This document shows positions 9,235 through 18,261 of a stretch of 64,000 bases of DNA, one piece after another. Source of the DNA: Alienimonas californiensis (GTDB taxonomy: Bacteria; Planctomycetota; Planctomycetia; Planctomycetales; Planctomycetaceae). Where the stretch lies: positions 2,746,823 to 2,810,822 of the forward strand of contig NZ_CP036265.1 of assembly GCF_007743815.1 (NCBI RefSeq), in the 5' to 3' direction. Below the pieces are notes generated by a model. The model was not told the origin of the DNA, ran no database searches, and was given only the letters and a program-made list of their open reading frames with translations. The position numbers were made by a program, and so were the translations under genes. The first letter of the stretch is position 1, and each line of letters opens with the position of its first letter.

Positions 9235-10176
9235 TTAAAAATCGTAGAAGACGCCGAGGCCGATGGCGGTTTCGTCTTCGCCAAACAGTTCGTCGTAGGG
9301 GCTCTTGCCGGCGTCGTATTGGGCGGCGAAGCGGAGCAGGCGGCCGGTCTCCGGTTCGCGGAACTGCCAGCCGACGACCGTGGTGAAGCGGCCGCCGAGT
9401 TCGAACTCCTCGCGCAACTGCACGTTCGCCGCGGCGACGGGGCCGCCGCTGGCGGGGCTGATTTCGTCGAAGTACTCCGCCCCAAATTGGAAGACCCAGG
9501 GGTCGGAGCCGCCGTCGCGGGCGAAGGCGTAGGCCGCCTCGCCGTAGACCGTCAGTTCGAGGGAGAGGTCCTGCCGCACGCCGAGCAGTAGGGCGTCGCG
9601 GGAGTAGTTCACCCGCTCGAAGTCCGGATTGCGTTCGAAGAACTCGTCGCCGACGTGCGTGCTGATGTGGTCGTAGCCGAAGGAGATCGCGGTCGGCCCG
9701 CTGCGGTAGGAGAGGGGCAGGCCGGCCCGGAAATCGGTGGCGTCGAGGTCCATCTCCTCGTCGTGGTTTAGGCGGGGGAAGGCGGCGGCCTCGATGTCGA
9801 ACTGCCAGCCGTCGGCGTCCGGGCCGTCCTGACCGAGGCGAATGATGCCAATCCGGGCGCCGAGGGAGCCGTCGAGGGTCGTCTCGCCCATCCGGCCGCC
9901 GTCGACGCGGTTGAGCACCCCGGCCATCCGGGCCGCCTTCACCCCGGCGATGTACGGCTTGAACAGTAGGGAGGGGGGCAGGACGCGCCAACGCCAGACG
10001 TCGTCGTCCGCGGCGCAGTAGGGGCAGTTCACCCCCGGCTGCTGATGGATCCCGCCGGCCCCCCCGTGCGTGCACGTCTCGTCGGCTTCCGCCCGGCCGC
10101 CGAACGCCGCGGCGCAGCAGACTGCCGCCGCGCACAAAGCGATCGACGGCAGGCGGCGGGCGAGGCGGGCGAACAC
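9235..10176 (-). CDS. DUF1207 family secreted/outer-envelope protein
   Basis: A protein of about 313 residues. GTG 10176 places a signal peptide at the N-terminus (LPSIALCAAAVCCAAAFGG, cleavage near AEA); ATG 10275 would add 33 charged residues and approach the divergent gene at 10312. The mature protein has the DUF1207 character: WRVLPPSLLFKPYIAGVKAARM followed by alternating beta strands (GSLGARIGIIRLG, ISFGYDHISTHVGDEF, LELTVYGEAAYAF) and a terminal aromatic residue (GLGVFYDF). These are features of an outer-membrane-type beta barrel. The family occurs mainly in Planctomycetes; its function is not known. The barrel inference comes from the strand pattern alone. Confidence 0.75.
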   Translation of the reverse strand: MFARLARRLPSIALCAAAVCCAAAFGGRAEADETCTHGGAGGIHQQPGVNCPYCAADDDVWRWRVLPPSLLFKPYIAGVKAARMAGVLNRVDGGRMGETTLDGSLGARIGIIRLGQDGPDADGWQFDIEAAAFPRLNHDEEMDLDATDFRAGLPLSYRSGPTAISFGYDHISTHVGDEFFERNPDFERVNYSRDALLLGVRQDLSLELTVYGEAAYAFARDGGSDPWVFQFGAEYFDEISPASGGPVAAANVQLREEFELGGRFTTVVGWQFREPETGRLLRFAAQYDAGKSPYDELFGEDETAIGLGVFYDF

Positions 10177-10311
10177 GGGGCGATCCTTCGCGATTCGGGA
10201 ACGACGGCCGGCACGCGACAGCCGGCGCTCGGCAGGCGGCGGACAGTTCCGGGGGCCTGATCCGCCCGGTACCATCGTCCAAATCGGTTCCGTCCCCGTC
10301 GAGCGAACCCT

Positions 10312-11484
10312 GTGGCAACTTCTATCGCACCGACCGGCTCAACCGGTCCAGCCCGTTTCCGCGGCTGCGTCGTCTGGGCGGTTTTGGCCGGTTTGGCAGC
10401 GGGCGTCGGTCCGGCGTTTGCAGGGTTTGAGGAGGACCTCGCCGCCGTCGTCACCGTGGGGCCGAAGGGGGAGGGGAGCGTCGAAGCGGCTGAGGCCCTG
10501 CGCCGGTTGTCGGACGCTCCGGCGGACCGCCTGCCGGCGCTGTTCGCCGCGTTCGCCGACGCCGGGCCGGTCGGGCGGAACCTGCTCGCCGGGGCGGTGC
10601 AGGCGATTGCCGACGACCTGCCCCCCGCCGAACTGGCGCCGGCGCTGATCGCCCTGCTGACCGTAGAGAACCCGCACCCGGAGGCCGCCGCCCTGGCGTT
10701 CGGTCTGCTCCGCGAGCGGGCGCCGGAGGCGGCCGACCGTTACCTCGCCGATCGCGGTCTGGGCAGCGCCGCCCCGCCCGTCCGCCGGGCCGCCGTCGCC
10801 GCGGCGTTGGCGAAACTGGGCGAGAACCCGGAGCCCGCGGGCCTGAGAAATCTGCTGGACGCCGCCCTCGACCGCGATCAGGTGGAAACGCTCGCCAAGC
10901 GGCTGGCCGACGCCGGGGAGCCGGTCGACCTCAAGCGGCAGTTCGGCTTCCTGACGAACTGGCAGCTGGTCGGGCCGTTCGACCACCGCGACGGCGTCGG
11001 CTGGGACCGCACCCTCCCGCCGGAGGAGACCCCCGGCCGCTTCGATCCGGATGCGACCTTCCCCTCGAAGCACCCGGAGGCCGGCGGCACAGTGACCTGG
11101 CAGCCGCTGACGACCGACGAGGACTTCGGCAGGCTCGACATCGCTGGCGACCTGACCAACTGGAAGGGCTCCGCGGTGATGCTGGCCCGGGAGTATCAGG
11201 CCCCCGTGGCCGGTCCGGTGACGTTTCGCCTCGGCACGCCCAACGCCTTCAAGCTGTACCTCAACGGCGAACTGGTCTTCGCCCGGGCGGAGTACCACCG
11301 CGGCACGAAGATGGATCAATACGTAATCCCCGCCGAGGTGCGGGCCGGCCGCAACCTGTTGATGGTCAAACTGCTCCAGAACGAACAGGACCAAAGCTGG
11401 GCCCAGAGCTACCAGATGCAGTTCCGCGTCACCGACCCCACGGGCGCCGCGCTCCGCGAACCCCAACCCGCCGCCGCTGAATGA
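10312..11484 (+). CDS. Secreted helical-repeat protein with C-terminal beta-sandwich domain
   Basis: A 390-residue protein starting at GTG 10312, with a signal peptide (VVWAVLAGLAAGVGPAFAG). Residues about 40-210 are Ala/Leu-rich helical hairpins of HEAT type (AAEALRRLSDAPADRLPALFAAFAD...). Residues about 215-385 resemble a galactose-binding-like beta-sandwich: WQLVGPFDHRDGVGW, then FKLYLNGELVFAR and AGRNLLMVKLLQNEQDQSW. Such domains bind carbohydrate in planctomycete exported proteins, so a binding or scaffold role is plausible. Its stop overlaps the next ATG (ATGA), tying it to the beta-propeller and fluoride-channel genes. No catalytic motif is seen. Confidence 0.7.
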   Translation: MATSIAPTGSTGPARFRGCVVWAVLAGLAAGVGPAFAGFEEDLAAVVTVGPKGEGSVEAAEALRRLSDAPADRLPALFAAFADAGPVGRNLLAGAVQAIADDLPPAELAPALIALLTVENPHPEAAALAFGLLRERAPEAADRYLADRGLGSAAPPVRRAAVAAALAKLGENPEPAGLRNLLDAALDRDQVETLAKRLADAGEPVDLKRQFGFLTNWQLVGPFDHRDGVGWDRTLPPEETPGRFDPDATFPSKHPEAGGTVTWQPLTTDEDFGRLDIAGDLTNWKGSAVMLAREYQAPVAGPVTFRLGTPNAFKLYLNGELVFARAEYHRGTKMDQYVIPAEVRAGRNLLMVKLLQNEQDQSWAQSYQMQFRVTDPTGAALREPQPAAAE

Positions 11485-12770
11485 CCCCGCTCCTGCTTCT
11501 GGCCGCCCTCGCCGCCGGCCCCGCGGACGGCGCCGCCGACGACGCCTGGCGGGGCTTCCTCGGACCGGGCAGTCGGTCCGCCGCGACGGCCGCCGTGCCG
11601 ACGACCTTCGACGGCGCCGGCGGAACGAACGTCGCCTGGGCCGCCGAGTTGCCCGGAGGGGGGTTCAGCGGGCCGGCGGTCGCCGCGGGGCGTGTCTACG
11701 TCACCGCCGACAGCGGCTTCAATTCGGACGTGCTGCACGTCCTCGCCTTTGACGACGCAACCGGCGCCAAACTCTGGGACCGCCGCTTTCAGGCGACCGG
11801 CCGCACCGGCACCTACGAACCGGACATGCGCGTCGCCACCGGGACCCCCGCCACCGACGGCGAGTTCGTCTTCGCCCAGTTCAGCAGCAACGACGTCGTC
11901 TGCCTGACCGCCGACGGCGACACCCTGTGGTACCGCGGGCTCACCGCCGACTACCCGAACGTCTCGAACAGCCTCGGGATGAGTTCCTCCCCGCTGTTGG
12001 CGACCGCCGCAGACGGCACGCGGACGTTGATCGTGATGGCGGAGAACGACGCGGAGAGCAAGCTGTTCGGCCTCGACCCGGCCACCGGCGAATCGCGGTG
12101 GGTCCTTGATCGGCCGAACCAGGCGAACTGGGGCAGCCCGGTCCTGCTCCCGGCCGGCTCCGCCTTCCGCAACGACGGCGATCTGGCCCTCTGCCAGGGC
12201 AGCTACGGCCTGCAGGCGCTCGACCCGGGGACCGGCGAAATCGTCTGGGAGTGGGGCGACGGGGCCAGCACCGTCGTCTCGCCGAACGTGGCCCTCGGAC
12301 CGGACGGCGACGGCCGCATCCTCGTGGTCTCGGACGGCATCGCCGCCCTGGAACCGGTCGTCGGCTCCGACGCCGTGAAGGTCGCCTGGCAGAACAGTCG
12401 GCTGCGGCCCAGCTACGCCTCCCCGGTGGTGGTGCGTTCGCCCGCCGGCCCGCTGGTGGCGACGCTCACGCAGGGCGGCATCCTCTCCGTCGCGGATCTG
12501 GCGACCGGAGAAGAGGTCGGCAAGGCCCGCCTCAGCGGGAAGTACTGGGCGACGCCCGTCGCCGTCGGCGTCGGCGAGAACCTCCGCCTGTTCTGCCCGA
12601 ACTCCGAAGGGGAGGTGGCGGTCGTCGGCTTCGACGCGGAGGGCTCGCCGGAGATTCTCGCCGCCAACAAACTGGGCGAGGACGGCATGTGGGCCAGCCC
12701 CGCGGCGGCCAGCGGGGCGGTCTATTTCCGCTCCGACGCGACGCTGTGGAAGATCGCCGGGTCCAAATGA
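11481..12770 (+). CDS. Secreted PQQ-binding-like beta-propeller protein
   Basis: A 429-residue protein with a short signal peptide (LLLLAALAAGPADGA). It has repeated blades of about 45 residues in which a strand containing a G-x-x-V/A-V-Y/F pattern alternates with 'D-x-x-T/A-G' turns: FDDATGAKLWDRRF, LDPATGESRWVLDR, LDPGTGEIVWEWGD, ADLATGEEVGKARL. These are hallmarks of PQQ/quinoprotein-like or BamB-like propellers. The N-terminal WRGFLGPGSRSAA matches the frequent planctomycete 'W-x-x-F-R/L-G-P' opening. Most such proteins lack PQQ and act as binding platforms. Overlap with both neighbours by 4 nt indicates translational coupling. Confidence 0.82.
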   Translation: MTPLLLLAALAAGPADGAADDAWRGFLGPGSRSAATAAVPTTFDGAGGTNVAWAAELPGGGFSGPAVAAGRVYVTADSGFNSDVLHVLAFDDATGAKLWDRRFQATGRTGTYEPDMRVATGTPATDGEFVFAQFSSNDVVCLTADGDTLWYRGLTADYPNVSNSLGMSSSPLLATAADGTRTLIVMAENDAESKLFGLDPATGESRWVLDRPNQANWGSPVLLPAGSAFRNDGDLALCQGSYGLQALDPGTGEIVWEWGDGASTVVSPNVALGPDGDGRILVVSDGIAALEPVVGSDAVKVAWQNSRLRPSYASPVVVRSPAGPLVATLTQGGILSVADLATGEEVGKARLSGKYWATPVAVGVGENLRLFCPNSEGEVAVVGFDAEGSPEILAANKLGEDGMWASPAAASGAVYFRSDATLWKIAGSK

Positions 12771-13186
12771 CGGCCCCGCCCGCCGATCCGGAGGCGACGC
12801 CGCTCGCCCTGCTGATCGTCGCGGTCGCCGTCGGCGGGGCCGCGGGGGCGGTCTGCCGCTTTCTGGTCAGCCGGGCGGCGGCGGAGCGGTTCCCGGTGCA
12901 CCCCTGGCTGGGCACGCTGGCGGTGAACCTGGCGGGGTGCTTCCTGATCGGGCTGGCGATGTACGCCGCGGCGGAGCGGGGCCGTCTCTCGCCGGCGACG
13001 CGGGGGTTGATCGTTACCGGGTTCCTTGGCGGGCTGACGACCTTCTCCACCTTCGGGCAGGAGGCGGTCTCCCTGGTGCGGGGCGAGCGGCTGCCGATCG
13101 CCCTGCTGCACGTCGGGGCGAACGTGCTGGGCGGGCTCGCGCTGGTTTGGGCGGGGCGACGGGTCGGAACGATCTTGCTGGGGTGA
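12767..13186 (+). CDS. crcB: Fluoride-specific ion channel FluC (CrcB)
   Basis: A 139-residue protein with four membrane helices. Family motifs are present: [14 protein letters not shown], the [16 protein letters not shown] pore helix (the Asn lines the channel), and [16 protein letters not shown] with the TFSTF fluoride-coordinating segment. FluC dimers export fluoride down its gradient. ATG 12767 overlaps the propeller gene stop by 4 nt. That placement leaves no room for the fluoride riboswitch often found before crcB, so any fluoride control would have to lie upstream of 10312. Confidence 0.92.
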   Translation: MTAPPADPEATPLALLIVAVAVGGAAGAVCRFLVSRAAAERFPVHPWLGTLAVNLAGCFLIGLAMYAAAERGRLSPATRGLIVTGFLGGLTTFSTFGQEAVSLVRGERLPIALLHVGANVLGGLALVWAGRRVGTILLG

Positions 13187-13304
13187 GGGCGGCCGCGTCG
13201 GCGGGAGCGGCGATCCCGCCCTACAGATCGCGGGAGACCGCGTTACACTCCCGGATTCCCCGCCGCCGACCCGGTCGGGCTCCACGTCTTTTTCAGATCG
13301 GTCG

Positions 13305-14933
13305 ATGTCCAGTTCCGTCTCCCCCGCTCCCCCCGGTTCGGGGCTCGATCCGCTCGCCCCGGCGCTCTCCCCGTCGGGGGACGGAGCGGCCGGCGAAGAT
13401 CGCGTGCTGGTGTTCGATTTCGGCTCGCAGACCGCCCAACTGATCGCCCGGCGGGTCCGCGAACAGAACGTGTTCTGCGAGATCGTCCGCCCGGACCTGC
13501 CCGCCGACCGCGTGCGGGAATTGAATCCGCGGGGGCTGATCCTCTCCGGCGGCCCGGCCAGCGTATACGCCGAGGGCGCCCCCCAGCCGGACCCGGAGAT
13601 CTTCGACCTCGGCGTGCCGGTGCTGGGCATCTGCTACGGCATGCAGGTGCTCGCCCGGGCGATGGGCTGCGAGGTGAAGCCCGGCGCCGACCGCGAGTTC
13701 GGCCGCACCACGCTGCGGGTCGCGGCACCCTCCGACCCGCTGCTGGACGGCCTGCCCAGTGAATCGACCGTCTGGATGAGCCACGGCGACCAGGTGGAGG
13801 GCCTCAGCGAAGCGTTCGCCCCGCTGGCGACGACCGGCACCTGCCCCGCCGCCGCGGTGAAGCACCGCGATCGGCCGGTTTACGGACTGCAGTTCCACCC
13901 GGAAGTCACCCACACCGAGCACGGCGGCCGGCTGCTGGCGAACTTCGTCACCGGCGTGTGCGGCTGCCGGGGGACGTGGGAAATCGGTCGACTTATTGAT
14001 CAGGAGATCGCCGGCGTCCGCGAGACGGTCGGCGACGCTCGGGTCATCTGCGGCTTGAGCGGGGGCGTGGACTCCTCCGTCGTCGCGGCGCTGCTGTATC
14101 AGGCGATCGGCGATCAACTTTCCTGCATCTTCGTCGACAACGGCCTGCTGCGCGAGGGCGAGGCGGAGCAGGTCCGCACGGAGTTCGGCGACCACTTCAA
14201 AACCGACCTGCACGTCTGCGACGCCCGCAGTCAGTTTTTGAACGCCCTCGCCGGCGTCTCCGACCCGCAGCAGAAGCGCAAGATTATCGGTCGGGAGTTT
14301 ATCGACGCCTTCAAACGGGAGGCGGTCAGCATTCCCAACGCCCGGTTCCTCGCCCAGGGGACGCTGTACCCGGACGTGATCGAAAGCGGCGCCAACCCGG
14401 ACGGCCCCGCGGCGACGATTAAATCGCACCACAACGTCGGCGGGCTGCCGGAGGAGTTGGGGTTTGAGTTAATCGAGCCGCTCCGCAACCTGTTCAAGGA
14501 CGAGGTGCGGGCGATGGGGGTAGAATTAGGCTTGCCGGAGGACCTCGTCTGGCGGCATCCGTTCCCCGGCCCCGGGCTGGCGGTGCGGTGCCTGGGCGAG
14601 GTCACGGCGGAGAAGCTCGTCACGCTGCGGGCCGCGGACGCGATCGTGATTGACGAATTGCGGAAGGCTGGCCTGTACCGGGACGTGCGGCAGGCCTTCG
14701 CGGTGCTGTTGCCGGTGCAGTCCGTCGGCGTGATGGGCGACGGCCGCACCTACGAAGACACGATCTGCGTGCGGGCGGTCAAGACGGACGATTATATGAC
14801 CGCCGACTGGTACCCCCTCCCGCACGAGGTGCTCGGCCGGATCGCCACGCGGGTGATTAACAGCGTCCGCGGCGTGAACCGGGTCGTCTACGACGTGAGC
14901 AGCAAGCCGCCGGCGACGATCGAGTGGGAGTGA
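13305..14933 (+). CDS. guaA: GMP synthase (glutamine-hydrolysing)
   Basis: A 542-residue enzyme converting XMP to GMP using glutamine and ATP. Residues about 33-230 are a class I glutamine amidotransferase: [18 protein letters not shown], the nucleophile elbow [10 protein letters not shown], and [11 protein letters not shown] supplying His/Glu. Next comes the ATP-pyrophosphatase domain with the PP-loop [13 protein letters not shown], and a C-terminal dimerisation domain ending in the typical [14 protein letters not shown]. The N-terminus has about 30 extra Pro/Ser/Ala-rich residues before the catalytic domain. It could start later, but no better start is evident. Full length and intact. Confidence 0.97.
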   Translation: MSSSVSPAPPGSGLDPLAPALSPSGDGAAGEDRVLVFDFGSQTAQLIARRVREQNVFCEIVRPDLPADRVRELNPRGLILSGGPASVYAEGAPQPDPEIFDLGVPVLGICYGMQVLARAMGCEVKPGADREFGRTTLRVAAPSDPLLDGLPSESTVWMSHGDQVEGLSEAFAPLATTGTCPAAAVKHRDRPVYGLQFHPEVTHTEHGGRLLANFVTGVCGCRGTWEIGRLIDQEIAGVRETVGDARVICGLSGGVDSSVVAALLYQAIGDQLSCIFVDNGLLREGEAEQVRTEFGDHFKTDLHVCDARSQFLNALAGVSDPQQKRKIIGREFIDAFKREAVSIPNARFLAQGTLYPDVIESGANPDGPAATIKSHHNVGGLPEELGFELIEPLRNLFKDEVRAMGVELGLPEDLVWRHPFPGPGLAVRCLGEVTAEKLVTLRAADAIVIDELRKAGLYRDVRQAFAVLLPVQSVGVMGDGRTYEDTICVRAVKTDDYMTADWYPLPHEVLGRIATRVINSVRGVNRVVYDVSSKPPATIEWE

Positions 14934-14940
14934 GCGGCCC

Positions 14941-16191
14941 TCAGCGGGGGGCGGGAGCCGGCGGCGGAACGTCGCTGCGATCCGCCGCAGGCGCCCCCGC
15001 CGGCGGGGCGCCCCACCCATCATGTAGCGCGTGGAAGATCGCCGCGGTTCGGGCGGGAGCTTCCGTGTGCGGGTAATGCTCGACGCCGCACATCCTCACC
15101 ACCGGCGCGTGGGGGACGACTTCAGAGAACCGGCGGGCGATCGTGTCCCCGGAGACCTTATCTTCCGCCCCATACACGTACGCCAGCGGGCAACGGGCGT
15201 GGGCGAGGGCGGCGGTCCAACGCCTTTCGAATTGTTTCCGTTCGTCGAGGTATTGAATGATGCCGTGCAGCACCCTTTGCCCCCGGTTGTAATTGAGGAT
15301 GGCCCACATGCCGTCCAGGTCCACGGCTCCCGCCTTCGCGGCCTGACCCATAAAGCTTTTTGTGATGCATTTGAAGGCCGGCTCGCAGGTCAGGGCCCCC
15401 ACCGGAACGCCCAGGGGCGAGTCAAATAGATAATGGATCGGCGTGAGGCACTGGGCCTGGATGAACAACCCGCCGTTGAGGAACGTCACGGATTCCAGGC
15501 ACAGCGAGGACCGACCTTCGTTCTGGCGGGCCAATAATTCCTGCGTGACGGTGCCCCCGTAGTCGTGGGCCAGCACGTGCGCCCGATCGACGCCGAGGGC
15601 GGTCGTGAAACGCTCCAGTATGTTCGCCTGCTCGAGGACGGAATAATCGTACGGGAACGGCTTGTCCGAGAATCCGGAGCCCAGCAGGTCGACGGCGATC
15701 ACGTCGAAGCGGGCCGTGAGCGCCGGCCACATTTCGGCGTAGTCGTAGGAGGACGTGGGAAACCCGTGGATGACCAACAACGTCGGCCCGCGGCCCTCGC
15801 GCCGGAAGAAAATCGGACGGCCCCGATCGTTGAAGAACTGTCCGCCGGCCAGCCACGCCGCCGCCTTCGGGGGTAGGCAACCTCCGCTGCGGCCGTTCCC
15901 GCAGGCGCCGCCCCTTGCCGTGTCGCACCCCGATTCGCACGATGCGGTCGAGACGCGACCGTCACCCGCCCCATGGGAGTCCGCCGGTGCGACGCTGACC
16001 GAGGGGGGGCTCCCGGACGCGCGGTCGAAGACCGGCATTGGCGCCGCCGGCGGCGCCCCGACCGCGGTCCCGGCGGCGAGGAGGCAACCTGCCGTGCAGA
16101 CGCAGCGGACGACGACGCACAGCATCCCTCCGGTCGCGGTCCGGGGCGCGGAGGACGTTTGGGGGGTGTGACGTCGCATAACGGCGGCCAT
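14941..16191 (-). CDS. Secreted alpha/beta hydrolase, MEST-like
   Basis: A protein of about 416 residues. ATG 16191 (or ATG 16179) gives an N-terminal hydrophobic segment (MLCVVVRCVCTAGCLLAAGT) suitable as signal peptide or anchor. A Cys-rich linker (CESGCDTARGGACGNGRSGGC) follows. The hydrolase domain has the oxyanion region VIHGFPTSSYDYAEMW and a nucleophile elbow AHDYGGTVTQELLARQ in which Asp takes the nucleophile place, as in epoxide hydrolases and dehalogenases. Then come ESVTFLNGGLF and LDERKQFERRWTAALA. These last blocks resemble the vertebrate MEST/PEG1 protein more than typical bacterial hydrolases. The late catalytic His is in CGVEHYPHTEAP. Substrate unknown. Confidence 0.78.
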   Translation of the reverse strand: MAAVMRRHTPQTSSAPRTATGGMLCVVVRCVCTAGCLLAAGTAVGAPPAAPMPVFDRASGSPPSVSVAPADSHGAGDGRVSTASCESGCDTARGGACGNGRSGGCLPPKAAAWLAGGQFFNDRGRPIFFRREGRGPTLLVIHGFPTSSYDYAEMWPALTARFDVIAVDLLGSGFSDKPFPYDYSVLEQANILERFTTALGVDRAHVLAHDYGGTVTQELLARQNEGRSSLCLESVTFLNGGLFIQAQCLTPIHYLFDSPLGVPVGALTCEPAFKCITKSFMGQAAKAGAVDLDGMWAILNYNRGQRVLHGIIQYLDERKQFERRWTAALAHARCPLAYVYGAEDKVSGDTIARRFSEVVPHAPVVRMCGVEHYPHTEAPARTAAIFHALHDGWGAPPAGAPAADRSDVPPPAPAPR

Positions 16192-16286
16192 CGACGGATT
16201 CGCGGGACCGATCCCACACGGTCCGCCCGCACCCTCAGAATCGTTGCCACCGCACGCCGGCCGGTCCGCCGCGGCGGTCCGTCGGC

Positions 16287-16871
16287 TCAGTCTTCCTTTT
16301 GAGGAAGCAGCCGGTCGCCGTCCATGTCGAGCGAGCCGCCCTCGTCCGGGATGCCGCCGACGACGTCCAGCACCACGACGGCGCCGCGGGTTTCGTCGTA
16401 CCCGTAGCGCTGCGACAGCCGCGGCATCGGCATCGCGTACTGCTTGTTCTTCTGCAGGAAGCCGGTGAACTGCTCGTAGGTCGGGTATTTGCCGTTGAGG
16501 GCGTATTCGCCGTTGACCCATTGCTGCATCGGGTACTGCCCGGCGAACCCGGTGACGCTGCCGAGGGCGTTCAGCGGACCGGAGATCGGGTCGGTGTAGC
16601 CGGCGCCCCCGTCGCCCAGCGGGGGGCCCTCGCCGATCTTATCCTGGGCGATGGTGTGGGTGCCGGCGGCGATCACCGCGGGGGCGTCCAGCACCTCGAT
16701 CGTTTTGCGGCCGACGATGCCGGTCTTTTGCTCCGGCTCCGGGGCGGGGGCCTCGTGTTTATTGAGGGCCGCGTCGACCTCCGGGGGGATCTCGTCCTTC
16801 TTCTTGCACCCGGCGGAGGCCGCGAGTCCTGCCGTCAGACACAGGATGAGGAGCGTGCGGGCGGCGGGCAT
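16287..16871 (-). CDS. Putative lipoprotein, hypothetical
   Basis: A 194-residue protein with a lipoprotein signal: LLILCLTAGLAASAGCKKKD, lipobox-like SAGC with the acylated Cys at about residue 22. The mature part has no recognised domain. It contains a central YPTYEQFTGFLQKNKQYAMP segment and an acidic C-terminus. It ends 95 nt upstream of the MEST-like hydrolase on the same strand and begins 16 nt after the end of surE, so surE, this gene and the hydrolase may be co-transcribed. Confidence 0.65.
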   Translation of the reverse strand: MPAARTLLILCLTAGLAASAGCKKKDEIPPEVDAALNKHEAPAPEPEQKTGIVGRKTIEVLDAPAVIAAGTHTIAQDKIGEGPPLGDGGAGYTDPISGPLNALGSVTGFAGQYPMQQWVNGEYALNGKYPTYEQFTGFLQKNKQYAMPMPRLSQRYGYDETRGAVVVLDVVGGIPDEGGSLDMDGDRLLPQKED

Positions 16872-16887
16872 GGCGGCGGGGCCGGGG

Positions 16888-17697
16888 TCAGTCGAGGGGC
16901 AGGTCGAGGTCCCGCAACGCAGCGAAGCCGGCGGGTTCGGTCAGATCGTACCGCAGCGGCGTCAGGGCCGCGTAGCCGGCGGCGACGGCGCCGGCGTCGG
17001 TGTCCGGGGCGGGATCGCCGGCGGTCGCGGGGTCCATGCCGGTCCAGTAGTAGGGGCGGCCCTCCGGGCTGTCGCGGCGTTCCAGCAGATCGCCGCGGCG
17101 GGTCGGGCTGCACCGCACCGCCTTGAGGCCCCGCGGGGCGACGGCGGGGAGGTTCAGGTTCCATAACGCCGCCCCCTCGGTCGGGCGCTCGCGGCCGGCT
17201 TCGTAGAGGCGGGCGGCGACGTCGACGGCGTACTCGGCCAGCGGGGCCCAGTCGTCGGGGTCGCGGCTCACGCAGCTGACGGCGACGCTCGTCACGCCGT
17301 GGAAGGCCGCTTCGATCGCCCCGGCCACGGTGCCGGAGTACAGCACCCCGTGCCCCACGTTCGCCCCGAGGTTGATCCCCGAGAGCGTCAGGTCCGGCCG
17401 CGTGCCCCGCAGTTGCCGGCCGAGTTCCAGCACGCCCAACTTGGCGCAGTCCGCCGGGCTGCCGTGCACGGCGTAGCCGTAGTGGTAGCGCTCGCCCGGC
17501 TGGCCGTCGCGGGATTCCCGGCGGCGGTGCACCTCCTCATACATGAGGGGGTGACGGTAAGTGATGGTCAGGCCCACGCCGCTCTGTTCGACGGCGGGGG
17601 CGACGACGGTGACCTCGCCCAGCTTGGCCGCGGCGGTCGCCAGGGCGGTCAGGCCGGGGGAGTGGATCCCGTCGTCGTTCACGACTAAGACGTGCAC
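16888..17697 (-). CDS. surE: 5'/3'-nucleotidase SurE
   Basis: A 269-residue metal-dependent nucleotidase/phosphatase. It starts at GTG 17697, which places the diagnostic VHVLVVNDDG at the N-terminus (metal ligands Asp8 and Asp9). The next conserved blocks are VVAPAVEQSGVGLTIT (Ser ligand) and LSGINLGANVGHGVLYSGTV (Asn ligand and loop). SurE dephosphorylates nucleoside monophosphates and often lies near stress or surface maintenance genes. The frame stays open far upstream to 21060, but that extension runs antisense to the YTV and epimerase genes and has no SurE similarity. The family's usual length (about 250-270) supports the GTG start. Confidence 0.93.
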   Translation of the reverse strand: MHVLVVNDDGIHSPGLTALATAAAKLGEVTVVAPAVEQSGVGLTITYRHPLMYEEVHRRRESRDGQPGERYHYGYAVHGSPADCAKLGVLELGRQLRGTRPDLTLSGINLGANVGHGVLYSGTVAGAIEAAFHGVTSVAVSCVSRDPDDWAPLAEYAVDVAARLYEAGRERPTEGAALWNLNLPAVAPRGLKAVRCSPTRRGDLLERRDSPEGRPYYWTGMDPATAGDPAPDTDAGAVAAGYAALTPLRYDLTEPAGFAALRDLDLPLD

Positions 17698-18261
17698 GGG
17701 CGGTTCGGTCGCTGCGGGCGGGACGGATCGGGCGGGCTCGCACGGGTCGGCCGGGAGCGCCGGGGGTGCGGGTCGGACGGAGTGTGGGCGGGCGGGGGGA
17801 GGCTGTCGAGGGGAGCGGGCTGGGGAAGGCCCCGCGTGAGGGGACGGCCGGCGCCGGTTCTGCGGACGCGCGCCAAAACGCCACGTTCGACGTCCCCTCA
17901 GCGGCGCAGCTTGCCCATCCGGCCGACCTTCCGCGTGCGAAGTTTTCGTCGGGATCCGCGTCCGCGTCGGGGTTCTTCTGAACCCTGACGGGGGACGCGT
18001 TTTCCCTTTGCGAACCCCCCCGCGCCCACAGGATACTGTGCCTACGACAGGACGCGGCCGACCCGCCCCGCTCAGGAGGAGCACGGCGCCCCACGACGGG
18101 ACGCCGGCTGGGATGGAACAGAGTCGGCCTCGCACAGACGCGGCGTCCGGGGAGGTGAGCGATCGCAACGTGCGTTTCGTCGGGGTCGGTCCCGCCGGGA
18201 AACGTCGGTTCGATCGCGGCAACTGCCCTCCTCCAGTGAACCCGCTCCCCCAGAGAGTCAT
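17698..18261. other. Divergent intergenic region between surE and the YTV gene
   Basis: 564 nt without a credible gene. Short open frames here have low-complexity Arg/Pro/Gly products. The right half carries a possible sigma-70-type promoter for the YTV gene (18008-18037), implying a 5' untranslated leader of about 210 nt. I see no riboswitch-like conserved fold. Confidence 0.5.
18008..18037 (+). promoter_or_regulatory. Possible sigma-70-type promoter of the YTV gene
   Basis: TTGCGA (18008-18013) and GATACT (18032-18037) are separated by 18 nt in otherwise very GC-rich DNA. The spacing and hexamers are close to consensus. Visual match only. Confidence 0.3.

Noticed and set aside
12600-12770. 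Fluoride riboswitch before crcB
   Set aside because: The crcB start overlaps the upstream coding sequence; the DNA before it encodes the end of the propeller protein.
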